Source of the DNA: JAWLHA01 sp041690535
GTDB lineage: Bacteria > Pseudomonadota > Gammaproteobacteria > Thiohalomonadales > Thiohalomonadaceae
Reading direction: 5' to 3'
DNA: 13,200 nt
Assembly (NCBI GenBank): GCA_041690535.1
Contig: JAWLHA010000094.1
Coordinates: 1-13,200, forward strand
This document shows, in pieces, positions 5,821-12,953 of this stretch; position 1 is the stretch's first letter; each line of letters opens with the position of its first letter. Made by a program: the position numbers and the translations under genes. The notes beneath the pieces were generated by a model, which saw only the letters and a list, made by a program, of their open reading frames with translations, was not told the origin of the DNA and did not search any database.

Positions 5821-6788
5821 CAGGAGGCCGGATTTCCCCCTTCAAACTCGGCCTTTTCGTCCTGCTCGGTCTGGGGCTGGGGATCATCGCCCTGGTCTTC
5901 GTGGGGATCATCGGACCCTTCGAAGCAAGACAGACGTACGTCAGCTTCTTCGACAGCCCTGTCGAGGGGCTGGAAAGAGGGGCGCCGGTCCGGTATCTGG
6001 GGATCCAGGTCGGGGAAGTGGGGACGATCGACCTGGCTCCCGGCGACCGCATGGTGAAGGTCCTGGTGAACATCCGGAAGGATTTCACCATGGATGACGC
6101 CATGTACCTGCAGGTCTCGCAACAACTGGTCGCCGGATTGACCAATCTGACGTTGCGGCGGAGGGAAGATGCCGCAGCAGTTGCACGTCCGGAGCTTCCC
6201 TTCGAGCCGGAGTATCCGGTTCTCCCCAATCGGCCCAGCGATATGGATCGACTCCTCGGGGCCGCACGGCGCGTGGCGGAGGAGGTGGGAGATGCCGATT
6301 TTGATGCCATCGGGGAGGCGGCGCGCGGGTGGAGTCAGGCCGGGAACCGGCTTGACGACCTTCTCGCCGATCCCGATCTGCAGCAGACTCTCGAAAACGT
6401 GCGCGAAGCCTCCGCCGATCTCAGGGCGATCCTCCAGGCCCTCGGCGACGAGGAGGCTCCCGGCGATTGGCGAAAGATACGCCGGGACCTTTCCGCCACA
6501 GCCACGGAGTTGCGCCGCACCAGCGAGACCCTTGCGGCTCGGCTGGACGAGGTGCCGCCCGGCGCCCTTGCGGACATCTCCGGGCGCCTGGAGGGAATGA
6601 CGGCGGCAGGAGAAGAGGCGGTGCGTTCCTGGGATGCCCAGGTCGGCCAATCCATGTCGCAACTGCAGCGCACGCTTCAACAGGCCGGGCATCTGATGAC
6701 CGAACTCGAACGGCTGACCCGTTCCCTGCGCCGGGAGCCCGGGCAGATTCTCGAACGCCGCGAGGAGCATGATCCGTTCGCGAGGTGA
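5817..6788 (+). CDS. MCE (MlaD-like) lipid-transport protein
   Basis: A 323-residue substrate-binding subunit of an MCE transporter, anchored in the inner membrane and facing the periplasm. One transmembrane helix (about 9-33, ending FVGIIG) is followed by one MCE domain (about 38-115: TYVSFFDSPVEGLERGAPVRY, LGIQVGEVGTI, LVAGLTNLTL). The remainder is long, helical and Leu/Glu/Arg-rich, as in single-MCE proteins that form hexameric tubes or rings. The start at 5817 sits immediately before the membrane helix and overlaps the preceding stop as ATGA; a longer frame from 5766 adds 17 residues that look like the tail of the missing ATPase. The lipoprotein gene starts 4 bases after the stop, consistent with one operon. 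Confidence 0.9.
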   Translation: MTGGRISPFKLGLFVLLGLGLGIIALVFVGIIGPFEARQTYVSFFDSPVEGLERGAPVRYLGIQVGEVGTIDLAPGDRMVKVLVNIRKDFTMDDAMYLQVSQQLVAGLTNLTLRRREDAAAVARPELPFEPEYPVLPNRPSDMDRLLGAARRVAEEVGDADFDAIGEAARGWSQAGNRLDDLLADPDLQQTLENVREASADLRAILQALGDEEAPGDWRKIRRDLSATATELRRTSETLAARLDEVPPGALADISGRLEGMTAAGEEAVRSWDAQVGQSMSQLQRTLQQAGHLMTELERLTRSLRREPGQILERREEHDPFAR

Positions 6789-6792
6789 TCCG

Positions 6793-7665
6793 ATGTGCCG
6801 ATCCGCCCCCCTTGGCCTTTCTCTCGTTGTCGTGATCCTCTCGGTCGGAGGTTGCGGCGGCATTCTCCCCGAGGTCGGCCCCGCGCCTGTTTTTTACCAG
6901 CTCGATTATGAGACTCGGCCCTTCGATTGCCCCCGCCCCTTCGAGGAGAGACTCCGGATCCGGGAATTCTCGACCGCCACCCCTTACGACCGGCTGGAGA
7001 TGAGCGTTCAGCGGCCGGGTGGCGAAGTGAGCTTTTCCGGGACCTATCAGTGGGTCGCTCCTCCCGGAAGGATGGTGGCGGAATCCCTGGAACGGGACTT
7101 GAGCGCAGGGGGCCTCTTTCCCTCGGTATCCTTGGGGTTGGACCCATCGCCGTTGGAGTTGACCGGGCGAATCTATAGCTTCGCCTTGGAGCAGAAGGGC
7201 GGGGAGGAGCAGGCTGTGCTGACGGTGGGAATTACACTGATGAACACCGGGGAGTCCGAGATCCTCTTTCACCGGATCTATCGGTTGGGGAGCCCTCCCG
7301 TTCCTGAGAGGAAAGCGCCCCTGTTCGCATCGGCCATGAGCGAGCTGGTAGGGGATCTGTCGTTCCGGCTTCGGCAGGATCTCTGTTCCCTGGCGCGGGG
7401 GGATGTGGCTGGTTCTGGGTCGGACCAATCTCTGGACGCTGCTACGTGGACACCCACTGCAAGACTCGGCGAGGTGGTTCGTTACGTGGACACCAAGCAT
7501 TGCCCCACTGACCAGCCTTCAACTCTGCAGCGTGTGCGCCGCCAACGACGCCATAGGTCCGAGTACGCTCTCGTTGGCGGCGACTACAAACAGCCGGTTG
7601 GGCAGAACTCCGTTGAAGCTGTGATGCCCCGCGTGGGCCGCCGCGCCCACTGTGGCCTGGTGTAG
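6793..7665 (+). CDS. PqiC-like ABC auxiliary lipoprotein with altered C-terminus
   Basis: The product belongs to the ABC_trans_aux (DUF330, PqiC/YmbA-like) family of outer-membrane lipoproteins that cap MCE transport systems. It opens with a lipoprotein signal (MCRSAPLGLSLVVVILSVGG then C) and continues FYQLDYETRP, then the family-like VAPPGRMVAESLERDL and a C-terminal SELVGDLSFRLRQDL. The start at 6793 has GAGGTG five bases upstream and lies 4 bases after the MCE stop. The family normally ends near residue 205. Here about 80 further Arg-, His- and Pro-rich residues (from about 7405 to 7665) look like translated non-coding DNA, so the original stop was probably lost at a rearrangement junction. 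The lipoprotein domain itself appears intact. Confidence 0.8.
   Translation: MCRSAPLGLSLVVVILSVGGCGGILPEVGPAPVFYQLDYETRPFDCPRPFEERLRIREFSTATPYDRLEMSVQRPGGEVSFSGTYQWVAPPGRMVAESLERDLSAGGLFPSVSLGLDPSPLELTGRIYSFALEQKGGEEQAVLTVGITLMNTGESEILFHRIYRLGSPPVPERKAPLFASAMSELVGDLSFRLRQDLCSLARGDVAGSGSDQSLDAATWTPTARLGEVVRYVDTKHCPTDQPSTLQRVRRQRRHRSEYALVGGDYKQPVGQNSVEAVMPRVGRRAHCGLV
7443..7494 (+). repeat. 12-bp direct repeat pair
   Basis: TACGTGGACACC occurs at 7443-7454 and again at 7483-7494, exactly 40 bases apart, within the abnormal C-terminal extension of the lipoprotein frame. It marks the start of sequence unlike the operon and may be part of another interspersed element. Confidence 0.4.
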
Positions 7666-8067
7666 CCACCCCCAAACACAGCTGACCTCACGGCCTAAGC
7701 GCTACTTCTTGGCACTGCTAAAATGGGATTGCCGTGCGGCGGCCGGGCCGGAGGGGCCGCGGCGAGTGCCAAGGCCTTCTGCGCATGGCGGAGAAGCCGG
7801 TGGGAACCAGCACCCGGTCGGTAGGGCGCCGCCGAGGACCGCTTCACCGCCAGCACCGGCCGGTTCACCCTTCGCGCGACCCCTAGGACTATCCGTAGGC
7901 ATCCCCCGCGGGTGGGTTTGTCCCTTCTTGCGGAGAACGGCGGAGGCCAGTCGTTCCGGTTTAGTGCAGAACTCTGTTGTGGCGTATCCTCGAATGGGGG
8001 AGGAATAGACGTGCCAAATCTGCCATGAACACTCGGCTGCACTTCTGCCTGCGGGGAGCTGACCATA
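7666..8067. other. 402-base stretch without a supported gene
   Basis: GC-rich sequence with long overlapping open frames on both strands, none with family resemblance or a plausible start. It separates the end of the lipoprotein frame from the CorC-like gene. No clear terminator is seen. A promoter for the downstream gene may lie here, but I cannot point to one. Confidence 0.45.
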
Positions 8068-8865
8068 ATGGCTTTTTGGGATGTTGCCACGGTCGTTCTG
8101 TTGATCCTTCTGAATGGCTTCTTCGCCATGTCGGAACTGGCGGTGGTCTCGTCGCGCAAGGTGAGGCTTCAGGTGCTGGCCGAAGAAGGGCATCCAGGCG
8201 CCGCACAGGCGCTGCGGCTTGCTGAGGAGCCTGGGCGGTTTCTCTCCACAGTGCAGATTGGCATCACCCTGGTAGGCGCAACGCTGAGAAGATCGCCGCC
8301 TTGGTGGCCAGGCCGATGGCCCTGCGTTCAGGGCATCGTTCAGGTGCGGGATTTGTTCGGTCAGTGTCTGGACGGGCAGCCGTTGGACATCCGGGCGGGG
8401 CTCCGCGAGCCCTTGGTCGTTCCCGAAAGCACAAGCGCCGTGCGCGTGCTGGAGCTGCTCAAGGCGCAGACCATTCATGTGGCCTTGGTCGTTGACGAGT
8501 ACGGGAGCCTGCAGGGGCTGATTTCGAGCGAAGACATTCTGGAATCCATCGTTGGAGAGTTACCCGACCAAGGGGAGCAAACGGAGCCGGAGATCGTGCT
8601 GCGCGAAGACGGCTCCTGGTTGCTGGACGGCGGTCTGCCCGTCGATGAGACCATGGCCTTGCTCGGCTGGCGTGAGGCGCCTGTCAGCGGCAGCTTCAAC
8701 ACCCTCGCCGGATTGGTGCTGGCCCACCTGGACCGGGTGCCCGCAGTTGGAGAAACCTTCACCTTGCGGGGGTATCGCTTCGAGGTGGTCGACATGGATG
8801 GCCGGCGCATTGACCGGGTATTGGTGAGCCTCGAGGATGTTCCCCCAGCGCAGCCCGAGGAATGA
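8068..8865 (+). pseudogene. internally deleted CorC/HlyC (CNNM-CBS) family gene
   Basis: Family members are ~430-residue membrane proteins with an N-terminal CNNM transmembrane domain, two CBS domains and a C-terminal CorC_HlyC domain, linked to divalent-cation transport. Here 265 residues remain. Residues 1-70 are a good CNNM start (LLILLNGFFAMSELAVVSSRK, then FLSTVQIGITLVG). Residues 88-175 resume inside the CBS region (GIVQVRDLF, then VDEYGSLQGLISSEDILESI), and a complete-looking CorC_HlyC domain follows to the end. Between them the frame is wrong: shifting it at 8283 restores family-like AEKIAALVARPMAL up to about 8324. So a small frameshifting loss near 8283 and a larger deletion near 8325 together restore the frame. 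Most of the membrane domain and the first CBS motif are gone. GGGGAG lies upstream of the ATG. Confidence 0.8.
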
Positions 8866-8866
8866 T

Positions 8867-9343
8867 TCACTTGGCGAGGCATTGGCGGTCGGCACCAACC
8901 GCCGGGTCGTACAGGAGCAGGTCGATCATCCGGCCAAACCACGTCTGGAATGCCGACGCCGAGCTTAGGCTGGCCGTCATCTGCCGATCGAAATCCGCCA
9001 CGAAACGGGTGACCGCCACCTTGGTCGCGGGCGTCGGTTCCAGACTGAAGACGGGGGCCGGACTGCGCTGGGCGTCGCGCAGCAGCGTCGAGTAGTCGAT
9101 GGCGCCCGTGGCGTAGGCGGCATAGCGGCCAACGAAGGCCAACCTGCCGGTCGCGGGGTCGAGGAAGACCCGCTGCAGTACGTTGATGCCTGCCGCGCCC
9201 GTCTCTCTCGTGGCCAGCCCCGGAACCTAGAACGGGTCGGCTGCCGGCGCGTCCTGCACCGGCATTCGCAGCCGGCGTGAACGGGCAGACGCCAGATCGC
9301 CTCTTCGGTTGGCGGCCGCGGTCGCTTCAAACCCTACAACCAT
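8867..9343 (-). pseudogene. unknown decayed gene with in-frame TAG
   Basis: An ATG at 9343 opens a frame that meets TAG at 9229-9227, then stays open for 119 more codons to a TGA at 8869-8867. The downstream part looks protein-like (GINVLQRVFLDPATGRLAFV, YSTLL, SLEPTPATKVAVTRFVADFD, FGRMIDLLLYDP). The 38 codons before the stop are Arg/Ala-rich and may not be part of the original gene. I do not recognise the family. It lies 37 bases after the cysteine-rich gene at 9381 on the same strand and may be the distal remnant of that operon. It ends one base from the convergent CorC-like stop, so this too may be a deletion junction. Confidence 0.45.
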
Positions 9344-9380
9344 GCCATTGGCAAGGTGTCGGAAGGTTCGGAGCGGCTAT

Positions 9381-9644
9381 CTAGTCGTCCTCGCATTTGA
9401 CTTCGCAGTAGTTCACACGACAGCTGGAGGTGCAGAGAAGCATGGTCTCCACCGCGCCCCGGGCGCAATCAGCCATGCAGCCATGGTAACCGGAGCTGCA
9501 GACGGTTTCGCACTTGCGGGTCTTCAAGCCTTCGTCCCGCTTCCAGGTTCCGCCGCCGCCCACTTCGTAGTCGCTGTCGGCGGCATACGAGATGGGCGTG
9601 AGGACGAGACCGGCTGTGAGTAGCCAGGCGCTGAGGTGTTTCAT
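9381..9644 (-). CDS. secreted cysteine-rich CX3C protein (87 aa)
   Basis: A small protein with a clear Sec signal peptide (MKHLSAWLLTAGLVLTPISY, cleavage near ALA-type site YA/AD). The mature part is a Gly-rich linker then eight cysteines at 45, 49, 56, 60, 71, 75, 80 and 84, forming four CX3C pairs, the middle two pairs separated by 10 residues. Twin CX3C motifs typically staple two helices as a helical hairpin. The ATG at 9644 has GGGAG 8 bases upstream; a TTG two codons earlier is less likely. It follows the Kunitz gene by 48 bases on the same strand. No family is recognised. The function is unknown; a disulfide-rich extracytoplasmic peptide is a safe description, and protease inhibition is speculation from its neighbour. 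Confidence 0.8.
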   Translation of the reverse strand: MKHLSAWLLTAGLVLTPISYAADSDYEVGGGGTWKRDEGLKTRKCETVCSSGYHGCMADCARGAVETMLLCTSSCRVNYCEVKCEDD

Positions 9645-9692
9645 CTGCAAGTCTCCCGAAGTGGTGATTTCGCCGGGGTTTAATCCCTTTGA

Positions 9693-10802
9693 TCACTGCG
9701 AAGCGGTCGGTGGGACACGCACGAGGTATTCCCGATCCAGCTTGGAGTGCGACAGGAAGTGGGAGGTCAAAAGGATGCGTAGCCTGGACTCACCCGGTTG
9801 GCGCGCGACGATGTCGGCGACCAGTAGCGGGTCGTGCATCAACCAACCGTCGGTCAGCCGAAAGGCCATCCGTTCGGCGTGGTCGGTGACGGCAACCGCA
9901 TCGCCGACAACCTCCAATTCGTAGAACGGTCCGCTCTTGCTGCCGGGATAGCCGTAGGCGAGTCGTACTTCATGCCCCAGGGGCAACGTTTCGCCGGTCA
10001 GGTCGAAAAACGTCCATGACTTCTCGAACCGGCCCCCTGCGTCGGTCATGGCCTCCACGATCAGCGTGTTGCTGCCGGCGACCCAATCGGGTGACAACTG
10101 CACCACATCAAGACCATGGGTATTTTGCGCGAGGGGCTCGGCCGCGAGCGGCTTGCCATTGAGCCGGAACTGCGGTGCGCTCAGGCGGTGCAGCGCGAAC
10201 TGCAGAGGCCTGGTGACCGTGACGACCTCGTCGTCTCCGAAGTGGGCGAGTGGAATGAGATCGGCCGGTGGCCGAAAGTAGAAGCGCGTGCCGAGGTGGT
10301 GTGTCTCCTCCCCGTTTTGCAGGGTCACGGCCAGTCGCCGGCAGCCTTCTGGGCCAGGAGCGAGGCGCACGCTCTCGAAGTTGGTGGTCTGGTCGAATCC
10401 GCCGCCGACCCTCATCGTGGGGATTTCACGATCGTCGGCGTAAGCGCGGATGGTGGGGGAATCCCATGTCTTCGGGTAAGAGATACGTACGTCGAGGTAC
10501 GGCAGGCCCTCGATCCGCTCGAGGGCGTCCAGATGTGGTACCTCGTCGGTTTCGCACAGCGCTTGGCACTCCTCCAACTCGTCAAAGGGCACGACCGGCC
10601 CACAGCCGTCATAGATGTAGGAAACGCACCGATTCCTGCCGGGGTCGAAATAGTACTTTTCCAGCAGCGCTTTGCAGGGGCCGTTCTGTGGCTCGAGCCG
10701 GCATCGTTCCGGCAGTTCCCCTGCGCGGGCGACGAATGGCACGGCCAGAAGGGCCACAAGAAGACCAGCGAACTTCCAGGCCTGCGGGCGCGTCTTGCTC
10801 AT
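9693..10802 (-). CDS. secreted protein with N-terminal Kunitz/BPTI domain
   Basis: A 369-residue product with a signal peptide (about 1-27, ending VARA then GELPE). Residues 34-83 form a Kunitz/BPTI domain: cysteines at 34, 43, 59, 67, 79 and 83, with intervals 9, 16, 8, 12, 4 against 9, 16, 8, 13, 4 in BPTI. The reactive loop reads GPCKA, identical to BPTI, placing Lys44 at P1 and predicting trypsin-like specificity. YYFDP, the YIYDGC turn and Phe73 also match family positions. The remaining ~285 residues are unrecognised and look beta-rich, possibly one or two sandwich domains, with one further cysteine (154). The ATG has GGGAG 8 bases upstream. It lies 15 bases after the PLDc_N-like gene and before a CX3C-protein gene, in one probable operon. 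Inhibitor activity is inferred from the motif. Confidence 0.9.
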   Translation of the reverse strand: MSKTRPQAWKFAGLLVALLAVPFVARAGELPERCRLEPQNGPCKALLEKYYFDPGRNRCVSYIYDGCGPVVPFDELEECQALCETDEVPHLDALERIEGLPYLDVRISYPKTWDSPTIRAYADDREIPTMRVGGGFDQTTNFESVRLAPGPEGCRRLAVTLQNGEETHHLGTRFYFRPPADLIPLAHFGDDEVVTVTRPLQFALHRLSAPQFRLNGKPLAAEPLAQNTHGLDVVQLSPDWVAGSNTLIVEAMTDAGGRFEKSWTFFDLTGETLPLGHEVRLAYGYPGSKSGPFYELEVVGDAVAVTDHAERMAFRLTDGWLMHDPLLVADIVARQPGESRLRILLTSHFLSHSKLDREYLVRVPPTASQ

Positions 10803-10817
10803 TGCGCAATCTCCCGT

Positions 10818-11045
10818 TCAGCGATGGGGGGCGGTCTGCCCGGGGGGCGCGGTGGAAGCGACTTTCTGTCGCCTGCCGATGAGCAGATAGAACAGCGTCC
10901 CGGCAAGCGGAAGCAGGACCACGACAACCGACCAAATAAGTTTGTTGTTTCCGGTGAACTCGCTGCGAAGTATGTCATACAGCGCCACGAGGCCTGGGAG
11001 GCCCGCCAACAACAGCATGAAAAGGAACTCAGGCAGTCCGATCAT
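10818..11045 (-). CDS. small PLDc_N-like two-helix membrane protein
   Basis: A 75-residue protein of two transmembrane helices (about 5-23 and 36-56) joined by the loop ALYDILRSEFTGNNKLIWS, then GTLFYLLIGRRQK. This is the pattern of the PLDc_N domain found at the N-terminus of cardiolipin synthases and as stand-alone small membrane proteins. No phospholipase D catalytic HKD motif is present, so it is not an enzyme. The start at 11045 has a GGGG site about 9 bases upstream. Its stop lies 15 bases before the Kunitz gene, whose ribosome-binding site begins just after it. The role is unknown; stand-alone PLDc_N proteins often accompany envelope or export functions. Confidence 0.8.
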   Translation of the reverse strand: MIGLPEFLFMLLLAGLPGLVALYDILRSEFTGNNKLIWSVVVVLLPLAGTLFYLLIGRRQKVASTAPPGQTAPHR

Positions 11046-11103
11046 GATGCGATGCCCCGTAGCTGCCGCCCGGAGGACGGATGGATGGACAACTAGTCGT
11101 GAA

Positions 11104-11319
11104 TCAGTCGGTTTCCACCGGCGTCGGGGGCGGGACGTCGGGGACGTCGGGCGGGTCGTCAGTCGTGCATCCCAGTAGACAGCTCACCATGCAGTTTTCG
11201 TAGGCGCTGCCGCTCTTTCCATCGCAATCGGAGACGCAATCCGATGCGCAGTCGGAGAATGCTGTGGCGGGAGCGCCGAGCGCCAGGATGAAGATCGAAG
11301 CGAAGAGCAACCTGTTCAT
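11104..11319 (-). CDS. secreted cysteine-rich CX3C protein (71 aa)
   Basis: The signal peptide (MNRLLFASIFILALGAPATA) is followed at once by six cysteines at 24, 28, 32, 43, 47 and 51. The arrangement is strikingly symmetrical: CX3CX3C, ten residues, CX3CX3C. The tail is acidic and Pro-rich (DDPPDVPDVPPPTP). The spacing suits two amphipathic helices joined by stacked disulfides. The ATG at 11319 has GAGG about 8 bases upstream; the frame extends further upstream but without a signal-like N-terminus. It is the first gene of the probable minus-strand operon, 58 bases before the PLDc_N-like gene. The protein at 9381 shares the CX3C pairs and the 10-residue spacer. I recognise no family, and the function is unknown. 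Confidence 0.75.
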   Translation of the reverse strand: MNRLLFASIFILALGAPATAFSDCASDCVSDCDGKSGSAYENCMVSCLLGCTTDDPPDVPDVPPPTPVETD

Positions 11320-11356
11320 GACCGAATCCTCGCAATCGTAACGCCCTGACCAGCGC

Positions 11357-11378
11357 GCAAGGCCCCTTTTGGCCTTGC
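11357..11378. promoter_or_regulatory. hairpin in the leader of the cysteine-rich/Kunitz operon
   Basis: GCAAGGCC (11357-11364) pairs perfectly with GGCCTTGC (11371-11378) around a 6-base loop. It lies between the candidate promoter (11414-11442) and the first start codon (11319), so it would form in the mRNA leader. No T-tract follows in the minus direction, so an attenuator is not demonstrated. Confidence 0.4.
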
Positions 11379-11413
11379 TTCCGTTAGGACGGCCCGACCG
11401 GCAGGCAGGATCA

Positions 11414-11442
11414 AATCTACTCCCCGCGGAAATGCGTGACAA
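11414..11442 (-). promoter_or_regulatory. candidate sigma-70 promoter for the minus-strand operon
   Basis: Read on the minus strand, TTGTCA (11442-11437) and TAGATT (11419-11414) are separated by exactly 17 bases, about 95 bases upstream of the first ATG at 11319. Both hexamers match consensus at 4-5 of 6 positions. It would drive the CX3C, PLDc_N-like, Kunitz and second CX3C genes. Confidence 0.5.
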
Positions 11443-11593
11443 GGTCCAATCCGGCGAGCGTCAGGTGGGGCATTGCCAGTGACTCGGGGAAGTCATAGAG
11501 TGCGTCTACGAAGGCTCTCGACACCGATTGCGGGGTGCTCATGCTTTTCCAATGCGTTTGCTTCTCTCTCGCATTACCTGGGACGGATTGGCG

Positions 11594-12001
11594 ATGAAGG
11601 CCGCCAACCAGGAAAGTGGGGAATCGAAGCGGCTTGCGCTCCGAGTGCGACCGGGGAAGGGGGCTTCGATCCTGCTCATGGCGCTCGGCCTGATGTTTCT
11701 TCTGTTCGGGCTGATCCTGACCGAATTAGGCAAGGCGGAGGCGGGCGATAGCGAACCCTCTCTCTGGTGGGCGATCACTGCGTTCGAGGTCCTCTGGGTG
11801 GCCGGGTGTGGTGCGCTCGTACTCTTCGGCGCTTTGGGGCTGAGAAGGAAAGGCGTATCGCCGGTCAGTCTCGATGTTGATTCCGCTCCCGATTTCGAGC
11901 AGCGGTTGAGGCAACTCGACACCTTGCGACGGGACGGTCTTATCAGCGAAGAGGAGTTCCTCCGAAAGCGCGAGGAGATCATGCGGCAGCCATGGTTATA
12001 A
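11594..12001 (+). CDS. SHOCT-domain membrane protein
   Basis: A 135-residue protein with two membrane helices (about 25-46, ILLMALGLMFLLFGLIL, and about 59-83) and a C-terminal SHOCT module at about 101-130: DFEQRLRQLDTLRRDGLISE then EEFLRKREEIM. SHOCT modules are short helical segments found at the ends of many unrelated proteins and thought to mediate oligomerisation. The start at 11594 is chosen because it gives a compact cytoplasmic N-terminus; the ribosome-binding site is weak (GGACGG), and starts at 11528 or 11552 are possible. It is divergent from the minus-strand secreted-protein operon and 46 bases before the next plus-strand gene. The specific role is unknown. Confidence 0.8.
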   Translation: MKAANQESGESKRLALRVRPGKGASILLMALGLMFLLFGLILTELGKAEAGDSEPSLWWAITAFEVLWVAGCGALVLFGALGLRRKGVSPVSLDVDSAPDFEQRLRQLDTLRRDGLISEEEFLRKREEIMRQPWL

Positions 12002-12047
12002 GCGTCCGTCCGTCTGCTGATTCGCGACACGTGAGTGCGGCGGACAG

Positions 12048-12953
12048 ATGCCGCTCGTTCGGCAGATGAATCCGGTCACCACGAGAACACTAACGGTCCT
12101 GGCGGCATTCGTGATCGTCGTGGGTGCGATGATCGCCTCACCGTTGGGGCGCCTCGCGGTGGTCGGCTTCGGCGGGTTGATTGCGCTCATCCCGGTGGCC
12201 TTCGGAACTCCGAGGTTGCGACTCACGGGGGCCGTCTGCCTCGCTGTTGCCGTGATCCTGGTGTTCGACACCCAGGTCCCCGCACTGCAGGAAGCCGCGA
12301 CCTATCGAACCGCGGCCGAAGCGCCTTCCGATGGGTTTGAATCCGTGACGATTGCAGGGTACTTCACCTGCGAGGTCCCGGTGAACTGGCGACGAAGCGG
12401 GGAGTCCGTGGCGAGCGGCACCGGCGATCTCGGGATCCGGCTCGAAGGTCCGGGTTCCGGCCCGATTCCCGTGAGGGTGGAGATCCGATACTACGCCGGG
12501 GGTGGGGAATACCCATCGTTTGAGCATTACATCCAATCGTTCTCTCGGCCCACGTTGGGGACGGGGTTGGAGGGCGAGCAATACGAAGCCGTCCAGAAAG
12601 TGATGCTGTCCGGGCGAACCGGGTACTTCTTTGGTCGGACGAAAAAGATATTTTTGCCTCCTGAACCAAGCCTCGTCACACCTGCCGAGGAGGACGTCCG
12701 GATCTACGAGGGCGAAGAGCGGATCGCCAGCCCATTTTTGGTTAGGGAGCGCTATGTGGTCCTCCCGGCGACGTCGGGGTTCTACGCGCTTCAGTATTCC
12801 GCGCCTTCCGAACGTTACGACGCGTCTCTCTCCGTGTTCGATCGCATCGTCAATTCCTTTCGCGTGCGTGGTCGTCAGGGAAGTACTCCCACGCCTCGCC
12901 ATGGGCGCTGTAATCCTCGCGCACCGTGCCCCATTGCCGTTCGCTCAGATTAG
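12048..12953 (+). CDS. unknown membrane-anchored protein with altered C-terminus
   Basis: I do not recognise the family. The N-terminal ~75 residues contain about three hydrophobic helices (AAFVIVVGAMI, VVGFGGLIALIPVAF, TGAVCLAVAVILVF). A soluble ~210-residue domain follows (ITIAGYFTCEVP-like start, ending YDASLSVFDRIVNSFRV). The frequent pattern of a strand-rich domain closing with a helix and NSFRV suggests a PsbP- or DUF1795-like lipid/ligand-binding fold, which is weak inference. The start at 12048 or 12066 lacks a strong ribosome-binding site. From about 12870 the frame runs antisense through a truncated glucosidase gene, so the last ~28 residues are probably not original: the natural stop was lost at a junction. 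Probably co-transcribed with the SHOCT gene. Confidence 0.65.
   Translation: MPLVRQMNPVTTRTLTVLAAFVIVVGAMIASPLGRLAVVGFGGLIALIPVAFGTPRLRLTGAVCLAVAVILVFDTQVPALQEAATYRTAAEAPSDGFESVTIAGYFTCEVPVNWRRSGESVASGTGDLGIRLEGPGSGPIPVRVEIRYYAGGGEYPSFEHYIQSFSRPTLGTGLEGEQYEAVQKVMLSGRTGYFFGRTKKIFLPPEPSLVTPAEEDVRIYEGEERIASPFLVRERYVVLPATSGFYALQYSAPSERYDASLSVFDRIVNSFRVRGRQGSTPTPRHGRCNPRAPCPIAVRSD

Noticed and set aside
5754..6863. Long minus-strand open frame (369 codons) opposite the MCE gene
   Set aside because: It lies antisense to a well-supported MCE protein, has no family resemblance, and is a by-product of high GC content.
6421..7500. Minus-strand open frame of 359 codons opposite the MCE/lipoprotein genes
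   Set aside because: Pro/Arg/Gly-rich antisense translation without motifs; the plus-strand genes are clearly supported.
4453..7621. Shared 14-mer CTCCGTTGAAGCTG at 4453-4466 and 7608-7621
   Set aside because: One 14-base match is about what chance gives in a window of this size, and the similarity does not extend.
10116..11096. Plus-strand open frame of 326 codons opposite the Kunitz gene
   Set aside because: The minus-strand frame has a signal peptide, a Kunitz motif and a ribosome-binding site; the antisense frame has none and crosses gene boundaries.
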